From assembly GCA_964035575.1 (NCBI GenBank), contig OZ037858.1:124001-188000 (forward strand): a DNA stretch of 64,000 nucleotides, in the 5' to 3' direction. Under the pieces are notes generated by a model. It had not been told where the DNA came from. It did not search any database and was given only the letters and a program-made list of their open reading frames with translations. Source of the stretch: Rhynchopus sp. YZ270_cl-10 (Eukaryota > Euglenozoa > Diplonemea > Diplonemida > Diplonemidae). Shown here piece after piece: positions 19,863 through 30,304 of the stretch. Position 1 is the stretch's first letter. Every line of letters starts with the position of its first letter. The position numbers and the translations under genes are program-made.

Positions 19863-20515
19863 ATTCACGCTACTACGACGTCTCTCGCATGGTGTAGTGT
19901 ACGGTGCAGCCTGGAGGTCATGTGTAACGGTGAACATATCATGATAAAAGTTGGATTTGGGAATTTTTCTTTTGGACAACTTGGGACTTTGCTTTGGTCC
20001 ATTTTTTTTTACGGCAAATCAATCCCTCAATAACAAAAAAAAAAAAATGACCTGAACGTATTCCCTGTTGCGCTTTGCTGTGAAACAACAAGCCAACCGA
20101 CTACACCTACATACATTTGTACCCCCATGTACCCACCCATCACCCATAGTCTCTTCTTCTTACTCACAGGACCACAGTTTTGCACACCTTCCCACACCTC
20201 CATCACAACTCTGTTCAACCCTATCTCTACCGCACCAGAGTAGGCAGCAACATAAGAGCTTCATGAGATACATTCTGGGGTGCATTCCTTCGTTGTTTGA
20301 TATGGCATATTGTACGGCATTGTGCAAAAGGCAGATCATGCCCGAAAGGAGCAGGCTCGCACCCACAATGCGCCAGAACTCCATCCTCCCTCATAGCAAC
20401 ACTCCATCACCACCTACCTATCACCACAGGACACACCCCCTTCGCCCTTTACGACCATCTGGCGCTGTGTCCTGACGGGGTAGCAATTCACAGAACAGTT
20501 TTTGAAGGCAGGCCC
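19863..20515. other. Intergenic spacer, no gene seen
   Basis: The spacer is pyrimidine-poor on the transcribed strand near 20040 and carries CA-rich simple sequence at 20090-20420. No supported ORF. Confidence 0.45.
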
Positions 20516-21982
20516 TTATGACTTGCTCTTTGCAGCGAAGTCAGGCATATCGCACGCACTGCACCGCATAGGCTCCTCCTCGAAGTAGCTATGCCCAAAC
20601 GCCTCTGACGCACTTATCCTCTGCGACGGATTGAGCGCCAGCAGCGACGTCAACAAATCCCGCCCATCCTGACTCGGAAGCAACGTACCAAAACGCGACA
20701 CAAAGTTCCCCTTCGCCCCAGGCGACCTCTTCAGCGTATACCCCTCTATGTTCAGCCCCTGCCGTTCCACACCAGAACGGCAAAGGAATGGGTCCGGCCG
20801 CTTTCCCATCAACGCCTCCAGATCAGGCCACTCCTTCTGCGTGGGGGTGCCCATAAGGTGGAAGATCTGGTCAAGCATTTCGACCTCTGGGCACTGTGTT
20901 TTGGGGTTGAAGAGGGGGGCACGCTCCAGCATCTCTGCGAAGACGCATCCGACGCCCCACATATCGATGGATTCGTCATACTTCTTAGCGCCGAGGAGGC
21001 CTTCTGGAGGACGGAAGGGGAGGGTGAGCACCCATTGCAGTGGTGTGTAGGAGCGGAGGGGCTCGCCAGAGAGACGGGCCATGCCGAAGTCGCAGAGCTT
21101 GAGGACGCCGTTGTTGCCGTAGAGGAGGTTGTTCGTTTTGAGGTCGCGGTGGATGATCCAGCGGTCGTGGAGGTACCCCACAGCAGCAAGGAGCTGCTGC
21201 ATCAGACACTTCACCTCAGGGATGCTGAACTGATGCTTTGCCAGCAAGCGGCGCACATCGTGCTCGACATACTCCATGACCAGAACCAGGTCCTCGTGGC
21301 CCTGCCCGCACACCGCTTGGTGGATCTTCACAATGTTCGTGTGGCTCAGAGAAAGTAGTGTCGTGATCTCGCGTAGCGCCGATATGTGCACCCCATCCTC
21401 AACCTTGCCCTGCCCAGCGCCAAATTTAATGCGTTTGAGAGCGACGACCCGGCCAGTAACTGTGTCCTGCGCTTTCGAGACAACACCGTAGCCACCCTCG
21501 GAGATCTTGCGCTTTTCTTTGTAACGGTTGAGGTCGTTGCAGCGCATAGAGATGAAGGGTGGTGCTGGTGGTGGTGGTGCCGCAGGCTCGCTCTTCAGGG
21601 GAGGTGGTGTGGGTGTCACCGACGGTGCTGGCGACAGCTGCAGTGTATCGTCCTCCTGTGCAAGCTGGGAGAAGCGCTCCTGCGGTGGGGGTGGTGTCTG
21701 GCTCGCCTCGATGGAAGACTGCTGTTGGAGGTCCTGGACTGGCGTCAGGTGGTCCGCGACTTCGGGTGCGATGGAGTCTGGTGAGGCGGGTGCGGAGGAG
21801 GAGCCGTCGTCGGCCTCCATCCAGAAGGGCACGTCGTCGTCATCAGGGGTGGTGGTGGTGGTGGTGGGGTTCGGTGGTGCATGTGCCTTCACCCGCTTCC
21901 CCGACTGCTGACTATTCTGTGTCTCCTCATCATGGTCGCTGCTATCAATCGTGTCAAGATACGAAGCAACTCTCTTAGGCAT
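20516..21982 (-). CDS. CDK11/CDK10-type cyclin-dependent kinase
   Basis: The protein has 488 residues. Residues 1-145 are disordered, acidic and Pro-rich. The kinase domain spans about 153-470. Gly-loop SEGGYGVV, catalytic Lys in VALKRIK, HRDLKTNNLL and DFGMAR are all present. The cyclin-contact helix reads HISALRE, the position of PITSLRE in CDK11. SYTPLQWVLTLPFRPPE replaces the usual activation-segment end, so APE is PPE and the family Tyr before RAPE is Phe. CDK10/11 kinases act in transcription and splicing control in the nucleus. Kinase class is firm; subfamily is likely. The short C-terminal tail with CSACDMPDF is lineage-specific. Confidence 0.88.
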   Translation of the reverse strand: MPKRVASYLDTIDSSDHDEETQNSQQSGKRVKAHAPPNPTTTTTTPDDDDVPFWMEADDGSSSAPASPDSIAPEVADHLTPVQDLQQQSSIEASQTPPPPQERFSQLAQEDDTLQLSPAPSVTPTPPPLKSEPAAPPPPAPPFISMRCNDLNRYKEKRKISEGGYGVVSKAQDTVTGRVVALKRIKFGAGQGKVEDGVHISALREITTLLSLSHTNIVKIHQAVCGQGHEDLVLVMEYVEHDVRRLLAKHQFSIPEVKCLMQQLLAAVGYLHDRWIIHRDLKTNNLLYGNNGVLKLCDFGMARLSGEPLRSYTPLQWVLTLPFRPPEGLLGAKKYDESIDMWGVGCVFAEMLERAPLFNPKTQCPEVEMLDQIFHLMGTPTQKEWPDLEALMGKRPDPFLCRSGVERQGLNIEGYTLKRSPGAKGNFVSRFGTLLPSQDGRDLLTSLLALNPSQRISASEAFGHSYFEEEPMRCSACDMPDFAAKSKS

Positions 21983-23090
21983 TTTATCGCGTTTTGTGTC
22001 GCTTAGATGCTACCATTACCTGCATAACAAGAATAGTGAGAAGGGAGGAAGGGGGGAAAGTGCGAACACCACAGAATCGGACGACATAACAAGGTCAGGC
22101 AAGACAAGCACAACCCTGTGCTTAGTCACCGAACCATTCCCCACATCCCAAACCTGACACAAAAAAAGAGGGGGTAATCTTTCTTTTGCTTCATGTACAC
22201 AATTTCAACATTTTTTTTTTGTGGGGTGGGAGAGGAAGAGAACGGGAGAGGGGTCTGTTTTCGGCCAAGCAGCCGGACAAGACCTGGGATCTTGTAACGT
22301 TTGGGACAAGGGGTGCGGGAATGTGCACCACGGGAGGTGTGCCTTGTCTCCATTTAAATAATCTGAAAACTCAGCCACCATGAGGATCTGTATGGACGCA
22401 TTGTTGTGTTGCATCGACAATGACCAGGGGTGGGCTGCGCACTGTCGCCCGATGGCTTTTTTTGGGGGGGAAAAATCTAAACAGTGTGCCTGCACTACAC
22501 ACTCTCATCCGATGTACCCACTTCTCCTGCCCGGAGGCGCAGGGGAGTTGGGCACACTTCTACTGTTGCTGTTCTTCTGCTCTTCGGTGACCCCGTTGTG
22601 GAAGTCCAACGACGTCTGCAGGTAGTGGTTAGGACTGATGAACAGTGACGAATCTTTGGGGTATCTGTTGGTGTTGTGTTGGTTTAAAATAAAGAAAACT
22701 TAAAGAACCCTCTCGTGCACATATTTTTTTTTTTTTTTTTGTAACAAAACAATTGAATGTGTCACGTTTGGAATACATTTCGTTATGGCCCCCTGCACAT
22801 AAATTGAGAATTTGGTGAACATAATACTCCTCGGGGGGAGGGTTTTTGCCGCAAGACAGATCAAACCTTGCTCTAAAACAATCGCATACCCTGGATGTGT
22901 CTGTACGAAGTACTCACGGCAGGCTGCGGGATGATGTCCCGTCGAGACCTCTGTTGGTTTGTTGTGTTGTTTTTCATTTTCCATTTTAATAAACCAAAGT
23001 ACACCATGAACACAAAGCTCCACTTTCCCTGCAGATACCGCTGCCTTGATGTATTTTAGCCCTATCATGGGGTTCACTATTCTACAATAT
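21983..23090. other. Intergenic spacer with one hairpin element
   Basis: About 1.1 kb. It holds the recurrent hairpin at 22092-22130, long T-runs near 22720-22740 and no supported ORF. The 22700-23107 frame is the 3' UTR of the primase gene. Confidence 0.5.
22092..22130 (-). repeat. Recurrent hairpin element, copy 7
   Basis: On the minus strand it starts GGTGACTAAGCAC like the others, but the stem is AAGCAC/GTGCTT with loop AGGGTT. It lies about 110 nt upstream of the CDK start. Confidence 0.5.
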
Positions 23091-24808
23091 TTACTCAAAA
23101 TACTCAAAAAGCTTCATACTCTTTAATATTTCCGTGACGCTCGAATCCTTCACCTGTATCGACCGTGCTGCCAGCAACGACGTCTGCCCGTCTGCTGCAG
23201 TCGCTCCTTTGCCGTATGGGCGGGGCTCTTTGATCATCTGCTTCAGTTTTGCTTCGGAGCTGTGTTTGAAGGGACAGCCGTGTACCTGGCCTGCCTTGGG
23301 TGCGGCACCCATGGTGAGAGTCGAACAGTTGAGTGCGTTGTACGAAGTCTTTTTCCCCTCCTTTCCGTACCAGAAGCGGACGCTGTAGCCGTACTCCGAC
23401 TTTGCGAACTTTGCGGTGGACGTACGGAGGGTCATCGTCTCGGAGAGGAACTTCATCATGTTCTCGAGGGAGAGGCCTGCGTCCTTGAGGAACACGCCGT
23501 ATTGGAAGCGGCCGTCGAATTTGAGGTGGCGGTCACGACGCAGGGTGCGGTCCATCATGCGCATGCACAGCGGCATGTGTGTGTCGGCGTACGCTGCAAT
23601 GTCCTCGATGTCCATTTCCGGTGCAGGTCCCGTCTGCACATTCGCCCCGCGATTGATGACATTCAAACTCTGGAACAGCGCCTTGCTCAGAAACGCGGAC
23701 ACTCTGTCCTGCTCCTTTGCTTCCACATCGGGGCGTGCCCGGAGCGCGTCCATCAGCCCCACCTCCAGCTCCTCTTTGAATTTATCGTAGAGGACAGTCA
23801 ACGCCTGGTTATGGTTGACGTACGCCACACCGCCCTTAATGATGACGATCTTGCTCCGCAGCAACGCAGGCACGCTCGTAAAGTCGACCCCGTAGTAGAT
23901 GTTGCGCAGTGCAGGGTGGTGTGCACCGTTCTGGCCGTTCTGCGCGCTGGGGACGGTGCTTGCGTCGATGATCCCAAGACGCTCCTGCTTCACCTCCATC
24001 TCCGCAAGCAGTTCACGAATGTTCAGCGAAGTGAGCGACCCTGGGGAGAGCTCTTGCAGACCGGTGTGGCGCTTCAATAAAGCCTGCTGGTCGAACGTCG
24101 AGAGCGCCTGCGATTTTGATAAATACATTTTTTTCCACCCCTTTTACATACCGCAACACGCCCTCTGAACAAGGTTTCTTCATGCTTCATGAACCAGCTG
24201 CGCCACTTCTCCTCCCCACAGCACGCAAGACGGCAGGCCCAATGCGCAATACTATCGTCCTCAAAGGCGCGTTGGAACTGCTCATCGACGATCTCTGATG
24301 TACGGCGTGCAAGCTCCTGTGTGTACTCCTCGTAGAGCTGCGTCGTTGCGTTGCTGCCAGCTGTGCCGATGTACATGCCAGACGTTTGTCGCGACTGCAT
24401 TGCATCACGCACATCCACTGCTGTAAGGCCCTTCTGGTAGCGCAGCGACATCTCCTCCGACAGGAGCAGGCTCTCCAGCTTCGTAGGCGAGACCCACTCG
24501 AAGACACCCTTGCAGTGCTGTGTCAATGCGCCCTTTGCCGCAAGCCCCACCTCCGCCACCAGCTCGTGCCGTGTGAGCCTCTCCATGCCCTCCTCCTGGT
24601 GCAGCACCGTCAGCATCTCGAAGCGTCTCAGCACCGCCTCCTCAAACTCCTGCATGCTGCGCTCCCCCTTCGCAGGTTGCGCATACAAACTAAACCACCC
24701 CTCCTCACGTGGCCTGATGCACACATCACGGTGCACTCCTGTCTGGTACACCCTCTTCACCTGTGCCGCACCACTTTTCTTTTTCGGTGCCAACGTTTGG
24801 AACGACAT
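23091..24808 (-). CDS. PRIM2: DNA primase large subunit (PRIM2), two exons
   Basis: This is the iron-sulphur subunit of the DNA polymerase alpha-primase complex, which starts RNA primers in nuclear replication. Exon 1 is 24808-24152, exon 2 is 24107-23091. Together they give 557 residues, against about 510 in animals. The intron (24151-24108) is only 44 nt, GTATGT...GCAG, and joining restores GRVA-ALSTFDQQALLKRH. The C-terminal Fe-S domain shows LPLCMRMM-type cysteine (MPLCMRMMDRTL), FLKDAGLSLE, NCSTLTMG and the diagnostic HGCPFKH. The N-terminal half is the helical domain that contacts the small subunit. The assignment is strong. Confidence 0.93.
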
Positions 24809-25113
24809 TTTTTCTTTTCCTGAAAGTTGATAATACGAAGAGTTGATTAAAAAAGAGAATGAGAATCAAAAAAGAGAAGCTGAAAGTGTAGCCTCACCGT
24901 TCATCGCGGTACGCAGGCACCTGGTTCTCCGCGGGTTCTCGAACCCCAGAGAGCACTGGCATGCACACGGTGGGGGAGGTTGTAAGCAGGAACACAATCA
25001 TTACCCAACGAGAAAGGGAGGAAAAAATATCAAAGATCATCATTTATTTCAACTCCAAACCCACCCCCATGGGGGGCTAAAAAGCCCCTAAAAACCCCTA
25101 AAAACCCCAAAAA
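24809..25113. other. Short intergenic spacer
   Basis: About 300 bp. It contains a small repeated CCCCTAAAAA motif at 25073-25110. No ORF is supported. Confidence 0.4.
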
Positions 25114-26919
25114 TCAGTACATATGTGGAACATTGCGAGGTGGCGGAGTTGGTCGGAGTGCCGGAGAATCTGCGACGATGCCTTTCTTCATCGGGGAAGG
25201 AAGGGGGAGGCCAGTGGTTGCGTCTTGAGCAGGGGATTGCGGGGGGAGCGCTGGGTCTGCTGAGAGGCGCTTGGCTGAGGTGGCGGAGAGTGAGCGGGCT
25301 AGCTTGGCTTCACGCTGACGCAGTTCTTCGGCCTCGGCAGCCTTCTCCTCCTCACGCTTGCGTTTGTTGCCTGTAATAATCTTTGGCAGTAGTTTTATGT
25401 CCTCTGCCGACAGCGCAAACTGACACGTCTTGTACAACCTCTTCTGGCTTAGAAGAGACAACTCTGGATCCAACATGCTCTCCATAACCCTGTCCACATA
25501 GCAGTCGGTGACGTGAGACATGAACTTCCCCCAAGGTGTTTCGAGGTTCACCTTCCCTGACCCGACCTCTGAAAGGTCGAGGCCGATAAACCAATTGAAA
25601 GACATGACAATGTTTTTGTCGTTTGGTGGTTCCTCCACGACGAATTCGCGTGGAAGCATCTGTGAGTGGAGCCCCTTGATGAGGGCAAGCTGCGGGAAGA
25701 GTCGCCTCAGACGCGACTCCACAAAACCCTTCCATTGGCGGCCCTCGTCGATGTTTGTTGTGGGCACGCGGATGCGGAGGAAGCTTTCGTATTTGCGGAA
25801 GAACTCTGTCGGCGCCATCATCTTCTCCCAGTCCATAGGCGTGGAGTCCTCCTTGAAGACCTCCCTCGCCTCTTTGAACAGCTGTTCACCACGTTTGAAC
25901 TCAGCGAGAATCGTCTCAAAGGTCGTCGCAGTGACGTTGAAGCATGTGTTCATGTATGGGTAGCAGGGTGTGATGACAGGGAAGATGTCGTTTCTGTTGC
26001 GCGGGTTGAGTTTGTGGTTCCAGACGTCGAAGCCGTAGCCTTTATCGAGGTCGAGATCGCGTGTGAGGTAGATGGGCCCTGCAGATTCGTTTCTGTTGCG
26101 GTCCTTCGAAGCGGTCCACCAAGAGGAGTAGAAGACAAACATCTTCGCAAAGGTGTCTGCGGCTGTCAGGTTCGGGTACAGCTGGCAGACACGGGCCGTC
26201 AGGATAGCCCATGCAACACCACCAGGGTAACCCACGATGTTCCCGTACACACCACGCGCATTGGCCCACTTCTTGACAGCACGCAGCACAGAGCGGAAGG
26301 TATGCACATTCGGCACACAGTTGAGCATCTGGGTCGCAACACGCGGCCCGTTCAGTGCGCGCTGTGTCGAGGGCTCGACACCCTTCAAGATAGTGTCCTC
26401 GAGAACCTGGAAGGAGTCGGGTATGATAGCCTCCATAGAGGCAAAGAGAAGATCGATGTTGATGTCTTTCACCTTCATCTTCATCAGAGGCACGGTTGCG
26501 TCGGGTACTGCCGACAGTTCTTTTACTTCGGGCAAGTTCTTGAGGATATGCTGGAACGTCGTGAAGAACATATCTGAGGTCACGAGCTCGGGCACCAGCA
26601 CAAGGGTGTCGATATCGGCACCCGGGTTGTGCACGCCAAGCCTGAACGACCCAAAGGAGTAGATGCGCCCACCCAGCTTGGCTGCGTCCTCTGGCAGGTA
26701 CCCCTGCGCAGTTGCTTCCTGCCGCACCCACTTCTTCACAAGGTCATCCAAAAAGAGAAGAACCTGCTCGCGATGAATGCTCTCCTGTTTGCCTTCGATC
26801 GTCGCCTCAACCATTTCATCGAACCCCTTCATGAAGGCAATGTCGCTTACAGTCGACTCTGAGTTGTCAAGTGGTGCGGTGGGTCCATGCTCCACCCAGC
26901 GGTCATTCTTTTTGTTCAT
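25114..26919 (-). CDS. Nuclear poly(A) polymerase
   Basis: This enzyme adds the poly(A) tail after pre-mRNA 3' cleavage in the nucleus. It has 601 residues, intronless as seen. The nucleotidyltransferase motif FGSFRLGVHNPGADIDTL gives the GS signature and the first two catalytic Asp. The third Asp is in INIDLLFASM. The central domain blocks, VLRAVKKWANARGVYGN and GYPGGVAWAILTARVCQLYPN, are canonical PAP family. The RNA-binding-like domain follows, then a basic, NLS-like segment GNKRKREEEK near 525 and a Ser/Pro tail. The ATG at 26919 is the first in frame. The order of domains and length match PAP alpha rather than the Trf4/MTPAP types. Confidence 0.94.
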   Translation of the reverse strand: MNKKNDRWVEHGPTAPLDNSESTVSDIAFMKGFDEMVEATIEGKQESIHREQVLLFLDDLVKKWVRQEATAQGYLPEDAAKLGGRIYSFGSFRLGVHNPGADIDTLVLVPELVTSDMFFTTFQHILKNLPEVKELSAVPDATVPLMKMKVKDINIDLLFASMEAIIPDSFQVLEDTILKGVEPSTQRALNGPRVATQMLNCVPNVHTFRSVLRAVKKWANARGVYGNIVGYPGGVAWAILTARVCQLYPNLTAADTFAKMFVFYSSWWTASKDRNRNESAGPIYLTRDLDLDKGYGFDVWNHKLNPRNRNDIFPVITPCYPYMNTCFNVTATTFETILAEFKRGEQLFKEAREVFKEDSTPMDWEKMMAPTEFFRKYESFLRIRVPTTNIDEGRQWKGFVESRLRRLFPQLALIKGLHSQMLPREFVVEEPPNDKNIVMSFNWFIGLDLSEVGSGKVNLETPWGKFMSHVTDCYVDRVMESMLDPELSLLSQKRLYKTCQFALSAEDIKLLPKIITGNKRKREEEKAAEAEELRQREAKLARSLSATSAKRLSADPALPPQSPAQDATTGLPLPSPMKKGIVADSPALRPTPPPRNVPHMY

Positions 26920-27031
26920 TTTTCTCAGTCTTTGTTGTGAGACCTGTGGTGTGGTGGTGGTGTGGGATAGGACAGAGAGAGAGGAAAAGAGAGTACTGCA
27001 CGCTGTGTCAAATGATTATATCTGTTGAGTT

Positions 27032-27435
27032 TTATCTTTTGTATGGTGCGCCCGTAGAGCGGTGTGTCTGCAGGAGGTCACCTCGCTCCACTGGATCAAG
27101 CATTTCTGCCTTTTTGAGAAGACACAGGAAAGTGAGCAAGCCAGCGAGAACAGGTTGTACAAAAACATTAAAAAAATGGCAGTTATTACTGCAGGCACCT
27201 CCTCCTAGGACTGACCCACCTACAATGCCAGCATCTGGATAAAAGCAAAAGTGCCCTCTGCCCAACAACAGATGACCAAGAAACGTTTGGTATGATGAAA
27301 CTAAGCCTCGTGGGCTTCGTCACCTTCAAAAGAAAAGGCAAGTAGCAAGCAAAAAAGAGTCTCGCACCACTGATCACTCACGAGACGATCGCAGTCGTTA
27401 TTCAACCGAATCTGTGCGATTATCACACAAAACAT
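27032..27435 (-). CDS. Possible small spliced membrane protein, structure unresolved
   Basis: Two pieces look protein-like. One opens with ATG at 27435 (MFCVIIAQIRLNNDCDRL) and meets a GTGAGT. The other, ending at 27032, reads VQPVLAGLLTFLCLLKK then a polar tail ending GAPYKR. Between them lies a stretch with hairpin copy 8, as in other long introns here. I could not settle a single in-frame join with the usual GTATG/ACAG sites, so the model may be wrong or the segment non-coding. Confidence 0.2.
27284..27324 (-). repeat. Recurrent hairpin element, copy 8
   Basis: On the minus strand it has GGTGACGAAGCCCACGAGG, then CTTAGTTTCATCATACC. Both the GGTGAC start and the TTCATC tail are kept. Confidence 0.5.
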
Positions 27436-27890
27436 GGGTGCACAACTTCTTCGTCAGGCAGAGAAAACCAAGCTGTGCATTAGAGTGAGCTTTCAGGTTA
27501 GCATGGAACGCTCAAAAGGAAACATAATAGGGCGCCACCAAACAACGAAACACTCCCAAAGCTCGAATGCCGCGTTTTTCGCAACACTTCAAAAGCTAAA
27601 AGAGCAAAAGAGAGCAAAGATGTGCTCTGGGAACGTTGTCGCTGGGAGGTGGGTGCACCTGTCCCTGGTCAGCAGGGTGGGTTAGTGAAAGAAAAAGGTT
27701 TAGTGCAAACGCTGGGACGCAGACACTGTAGATTGATAAAAAAAAACGCGAAAGAATGAATAATATTATGCATCCTGTGCAGAAGAGAAGAGGTACGTTA
27801 CAAGGATGCACTTAGGAAGTCTAAACCGTGCAACAAGAATAGAAGTGCTTGTGAATGCGCCTCAGACACAATATCAAGAAAACATCCTCC

Positions 27891-29990
27891 TCACTCACTG
27901 GAGACAGACGCAGCCTCTGCGCGGGTGGGTACAGCGGTAGGTGCGTACCGAGGCTTCACATTTCGGAAGTTGAAACCACTTTGCTGCCTCTTAGGCAGCT
28001 CTAAGAGACGCATGCGGTGGCCACGTTGCGAGGCAAACCAGTAGGGCGTGCGACCTTTGTTGTCCCTGCTGCGTATCGATGCACCCCTCCCGATGAGCAA
28101 CATGCACATATCCTCGTGGCCGTTCCCTGCCGCAAACATAAGACAGCACTGTCCACTTGGCGTGCGGTGTGTAAGGCTTGCGCCCAACTCTAGCAACGCT
28201 GTGGCATTCTCCATCGACCCGACGCAGGCAGCATGGATCAAGCAGTCCCAACCCTTGTTGTCTGTTGCCTTAATATCTGCAGACTTTGCCAGGTGTTGCA
28301 CGATAGACACCTGTGCGGAGCGTGCTGCGTGCATCAAGGGGGTGCGGCCAAGCGAGTCGCGAGCGTCAACGTCGCCTCCATTGTCGAGAAGGGCTGTGAT
28401 GGTTGCAACGCGTCTCGCCTGGCGGAAGGGTTTCAGCGACTCCTCCAAAGGCGGGTCGCGTTTCTGGTGCGGCAGAAGCGAGAACCCAACAACGTACTCA
28501 GCACGCTCCTCTTTGTTGATCGCTGCGTGGTGCAGTGGGGTCCACTCATTTGCGTCTCGTTTGTCCACCTCGGCACCTCCTGCAAGCAGCGCACTGCACG
28601 CAGCATGGTGCCCAGCACGCGCCGCAAGGAGTAAAGGCGTTCTCTCCAATGTGTCGACAGGGTTGACCGGTGCGCCCAAGCCGAGAAGTGTGGTGCACAC
28701 CTCATCCCACCCAGCAGCTGCCGCTAGGTGCGTCACACTGCGTTGGTTCGCGTCCACTACAGTCACGTCTGCACCCAACGCAACGAGCATCTTGCAAGCA
28801 GACTCCATCCCATACCTCGCTGCATACAGCAGTGCTGTGGTCCCTTGGCTGTCTACGTCCGCCAGACTCGCACCCTTCTCCACAATCGCTTCAATAAACT
28901 CTAACGCATTCATTCGTGCAGCCATCATAAGCGGCGTCTGCCCACGCACTGTCGAAGGCTTCAGGGTCAATCCATTGTGCGGTGCTAGCAGCACACCGCT
29001 GAGATCGGATCCTGGCACATCTATGCTCGCGTCGTGCTCAAGAAGCATGGTGAAAATCTCCAGGCGCCCTGCTGACACGGAGGCCGCCAAACTGGTAACC
29101 CCCACAGTCCCAATGCGGTTCACACCAGCGCCGTTGCGGAGCATCCACTTCACGCTCTTCAAGTAGCCTCTTCTGCAGGCAGTGACGAGAGGGGTTTCGC
29201 GGCTGGTTGCTGTCCCGTTGATGTCTCCGCCGTGGGCGAGGAGCAATTCGCACATTGGTAGGCCCAGGTCGCCGTGTCTGTCCACAGCTTTTTGAAAACA
29301 GGAAGTAGCATTGATCGCTAAGGTCACATCCGCACCCTTCTGCAGGAGAAACTCAACAAAGTCTATGTCACCACGTGAGATCGCACAGAGCAGCCCAGTA
29401 GTGCCCTCTATTCTCCACTTGCCGGAGAACGTGAAGTCGACAGGAAACCCACGCGCAAGGAGTGCGCTCCAAAGCTGCTGGTGGCTGCTGCGTGAGGCAG
29501 CGTCGTGGAGCACAGAAGCACCTTCGCTGTTCAGGTCGTACCCGCGCTCCACTATGACACTCATCACATCTAAGCTATCATGGAGGATGTCCAATACCTC
29601 CGTCTTGTCGCCCCAGCCACGGTAATTCCCCTTCTCGTACATATCAAGGCCGCTGTCAAGAAGAAGAGTGCACAGCTCCCGTCGTGCTCCCGGACGACAA
29701 TTATTGAGACTGCGCCAACAAGGCGCAACACCCTTCTCTGCAAGTCTCTGCAGGGCTATTGCCTTCGTACTGGCTGAAGCCTTGATGACGTCGCCTGCAC
29801 AAAGGCTTGGTATGGTGTCGTCCTCAACTACGTCCCCTTCTGAGGCACCAACCGCAACCGTTAAGGTGAACATGTCGTCAGCAGAGAAGTCGCATTCGAG
29901 CATGACCTTGGCTTTGAGGGTGTCCAGGGTTTCGTTTTCATCAAGAGCCAGTTGAATGTCTTCGACGCACGTCCGCAGGGTGATCTCCAT
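27891..29990 (-). CDS. Ankyrin-repeat protein with ubiquitin-like N-terminus
   Basis: The protein has 699 residues from ATG 29990 (MEITLRTCVEDIQL). The upstream part of the frame is Thr/Ser/Leu-rich outron and was dropped. Residues 1-85 resemble a ubiquitin-fold domain: MEITLRT strand, LDTLKAKVMLE helix, and SLCAGDVIKA end. From about 115 to 670 there are many ankyrin repeats with typical GxTPLMxAAxxG and LLxxGAxV signatures, e.g. RGQTPLMMAARMN, LERTPLLLAARAG and LGRTPLMHAARSA. Ankyrin stacks bind proteins. No other domain is evident, so the partner is unknown. It could be an adaptor for a ubiquitin pathway, which is speculation. Confidence 0.85.
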   Translation of the reverse strand: MEITLRTCVEDIQLALDENETLDTLKAKVMLECDFSADDMFTLTVAVGASEGDVVEDDTIPSLCAGDVIKASASTKAIALQRLAEKGVAPCWRSLNNCRPGARRELCTLLLDSGLDMYEKGNYRGWGDKTEVLDILHDSLDVMSVIVERGYDLNSEGASVLHDAASRSSHQQLWSALLARGFPVDFTFSGKWRIEGTTGLLCAISRGDIDFVEFLLQKGADVTLAINATSCFQKAVDRHGDLGLPMCELLLAHGGDINGTATSRETPLVTACRRGYLKSVKWMLRNGAGVNRIGTVGVTSLAASVSAGRLEIFTMLLEHDASIDVPGSDLSGVLLAPHNGLTLKPSTVRGQTPLMMAARMNALEFIEAIVEKGASLADVDSQGTTALLYAARYGMESACKMLVALGADVTVVDANQRSVTHLAAAAGWDEVCTTLLGLGAPVNPVDTLERTPLLLAARAGHHAACSALLAGGAEVDKRDANEWTPLHHAAINKEERAEYVVGFSLLPHQKRDPPLEESLKPFRQARRVATITALLDNGGDVDARDSLGRTPLMHAARSAQVSIVQHLAKSADIKATDNKGWDCLIHAACVGSMENATALLELGASLTHRTPSGQCCLMFAAGNGHEDMCMLLIGRGASIRSRDNKGRTPYWFASQRGHRMRLLELPKRQQSGFNFRNVKPRYAPTAVPTRAEAASVSSE

Positions 29991-30304
29991 CGTGAAGTGG
30001 GTGAGAAGTGAAAGAGTGAAAGAGAGAGAGAGTAAAAGGGTAAGGTTGTGTAGGTAAAGAAGGAAGAGGGTTTCAAAGATAGGTATCTGTTGTGGATGTG
30101 GATGTGGATGGTTGGTGGTGGGCAGGGGGGGAATGTCGGTATGTTGGAAATATAAGCAAAAAGTCGGTTTCTTCTCATGTTGTTTGGTTGAAAAAATCTG
30201 TGAATCAAAAAAAGCACGACAAAAAGAGCTCCACCCCGAAACAGGAAACTGGGCTAGAAAAGTGTAGAACAACGTATGTGGTTGGGTCTCCCTATCGTGT
30301 GTTG
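29991..30304. other. Short spacer
   Basis: Purine-rich on the plus strand, that is pyrimidine-rich (CT repeats) in transcript sense at 30000-30060, just upstream of the ankyrin ATG. This would suit a splice-acceptor tract. Confidence 0.4.

Larger units (their letters stand above)
26920..27890. other. Spacer with a hairpin element and an unresolved small gene candidate
   Basis: About 970 bp between poly(A) polymerase and the ankyrin gene. It holds hairpin copy 8 and the weak spliced candidate at 27032-27435. Nothing else is seen. Confidence 0.4.

Noticed and set aside
22700-23107. Minus-strand frame of 135 codons downstream of the primase gene
   Set aside because: AT-rich with Lys run, immediately after the PRIM2 stop; read as 3' UTR.
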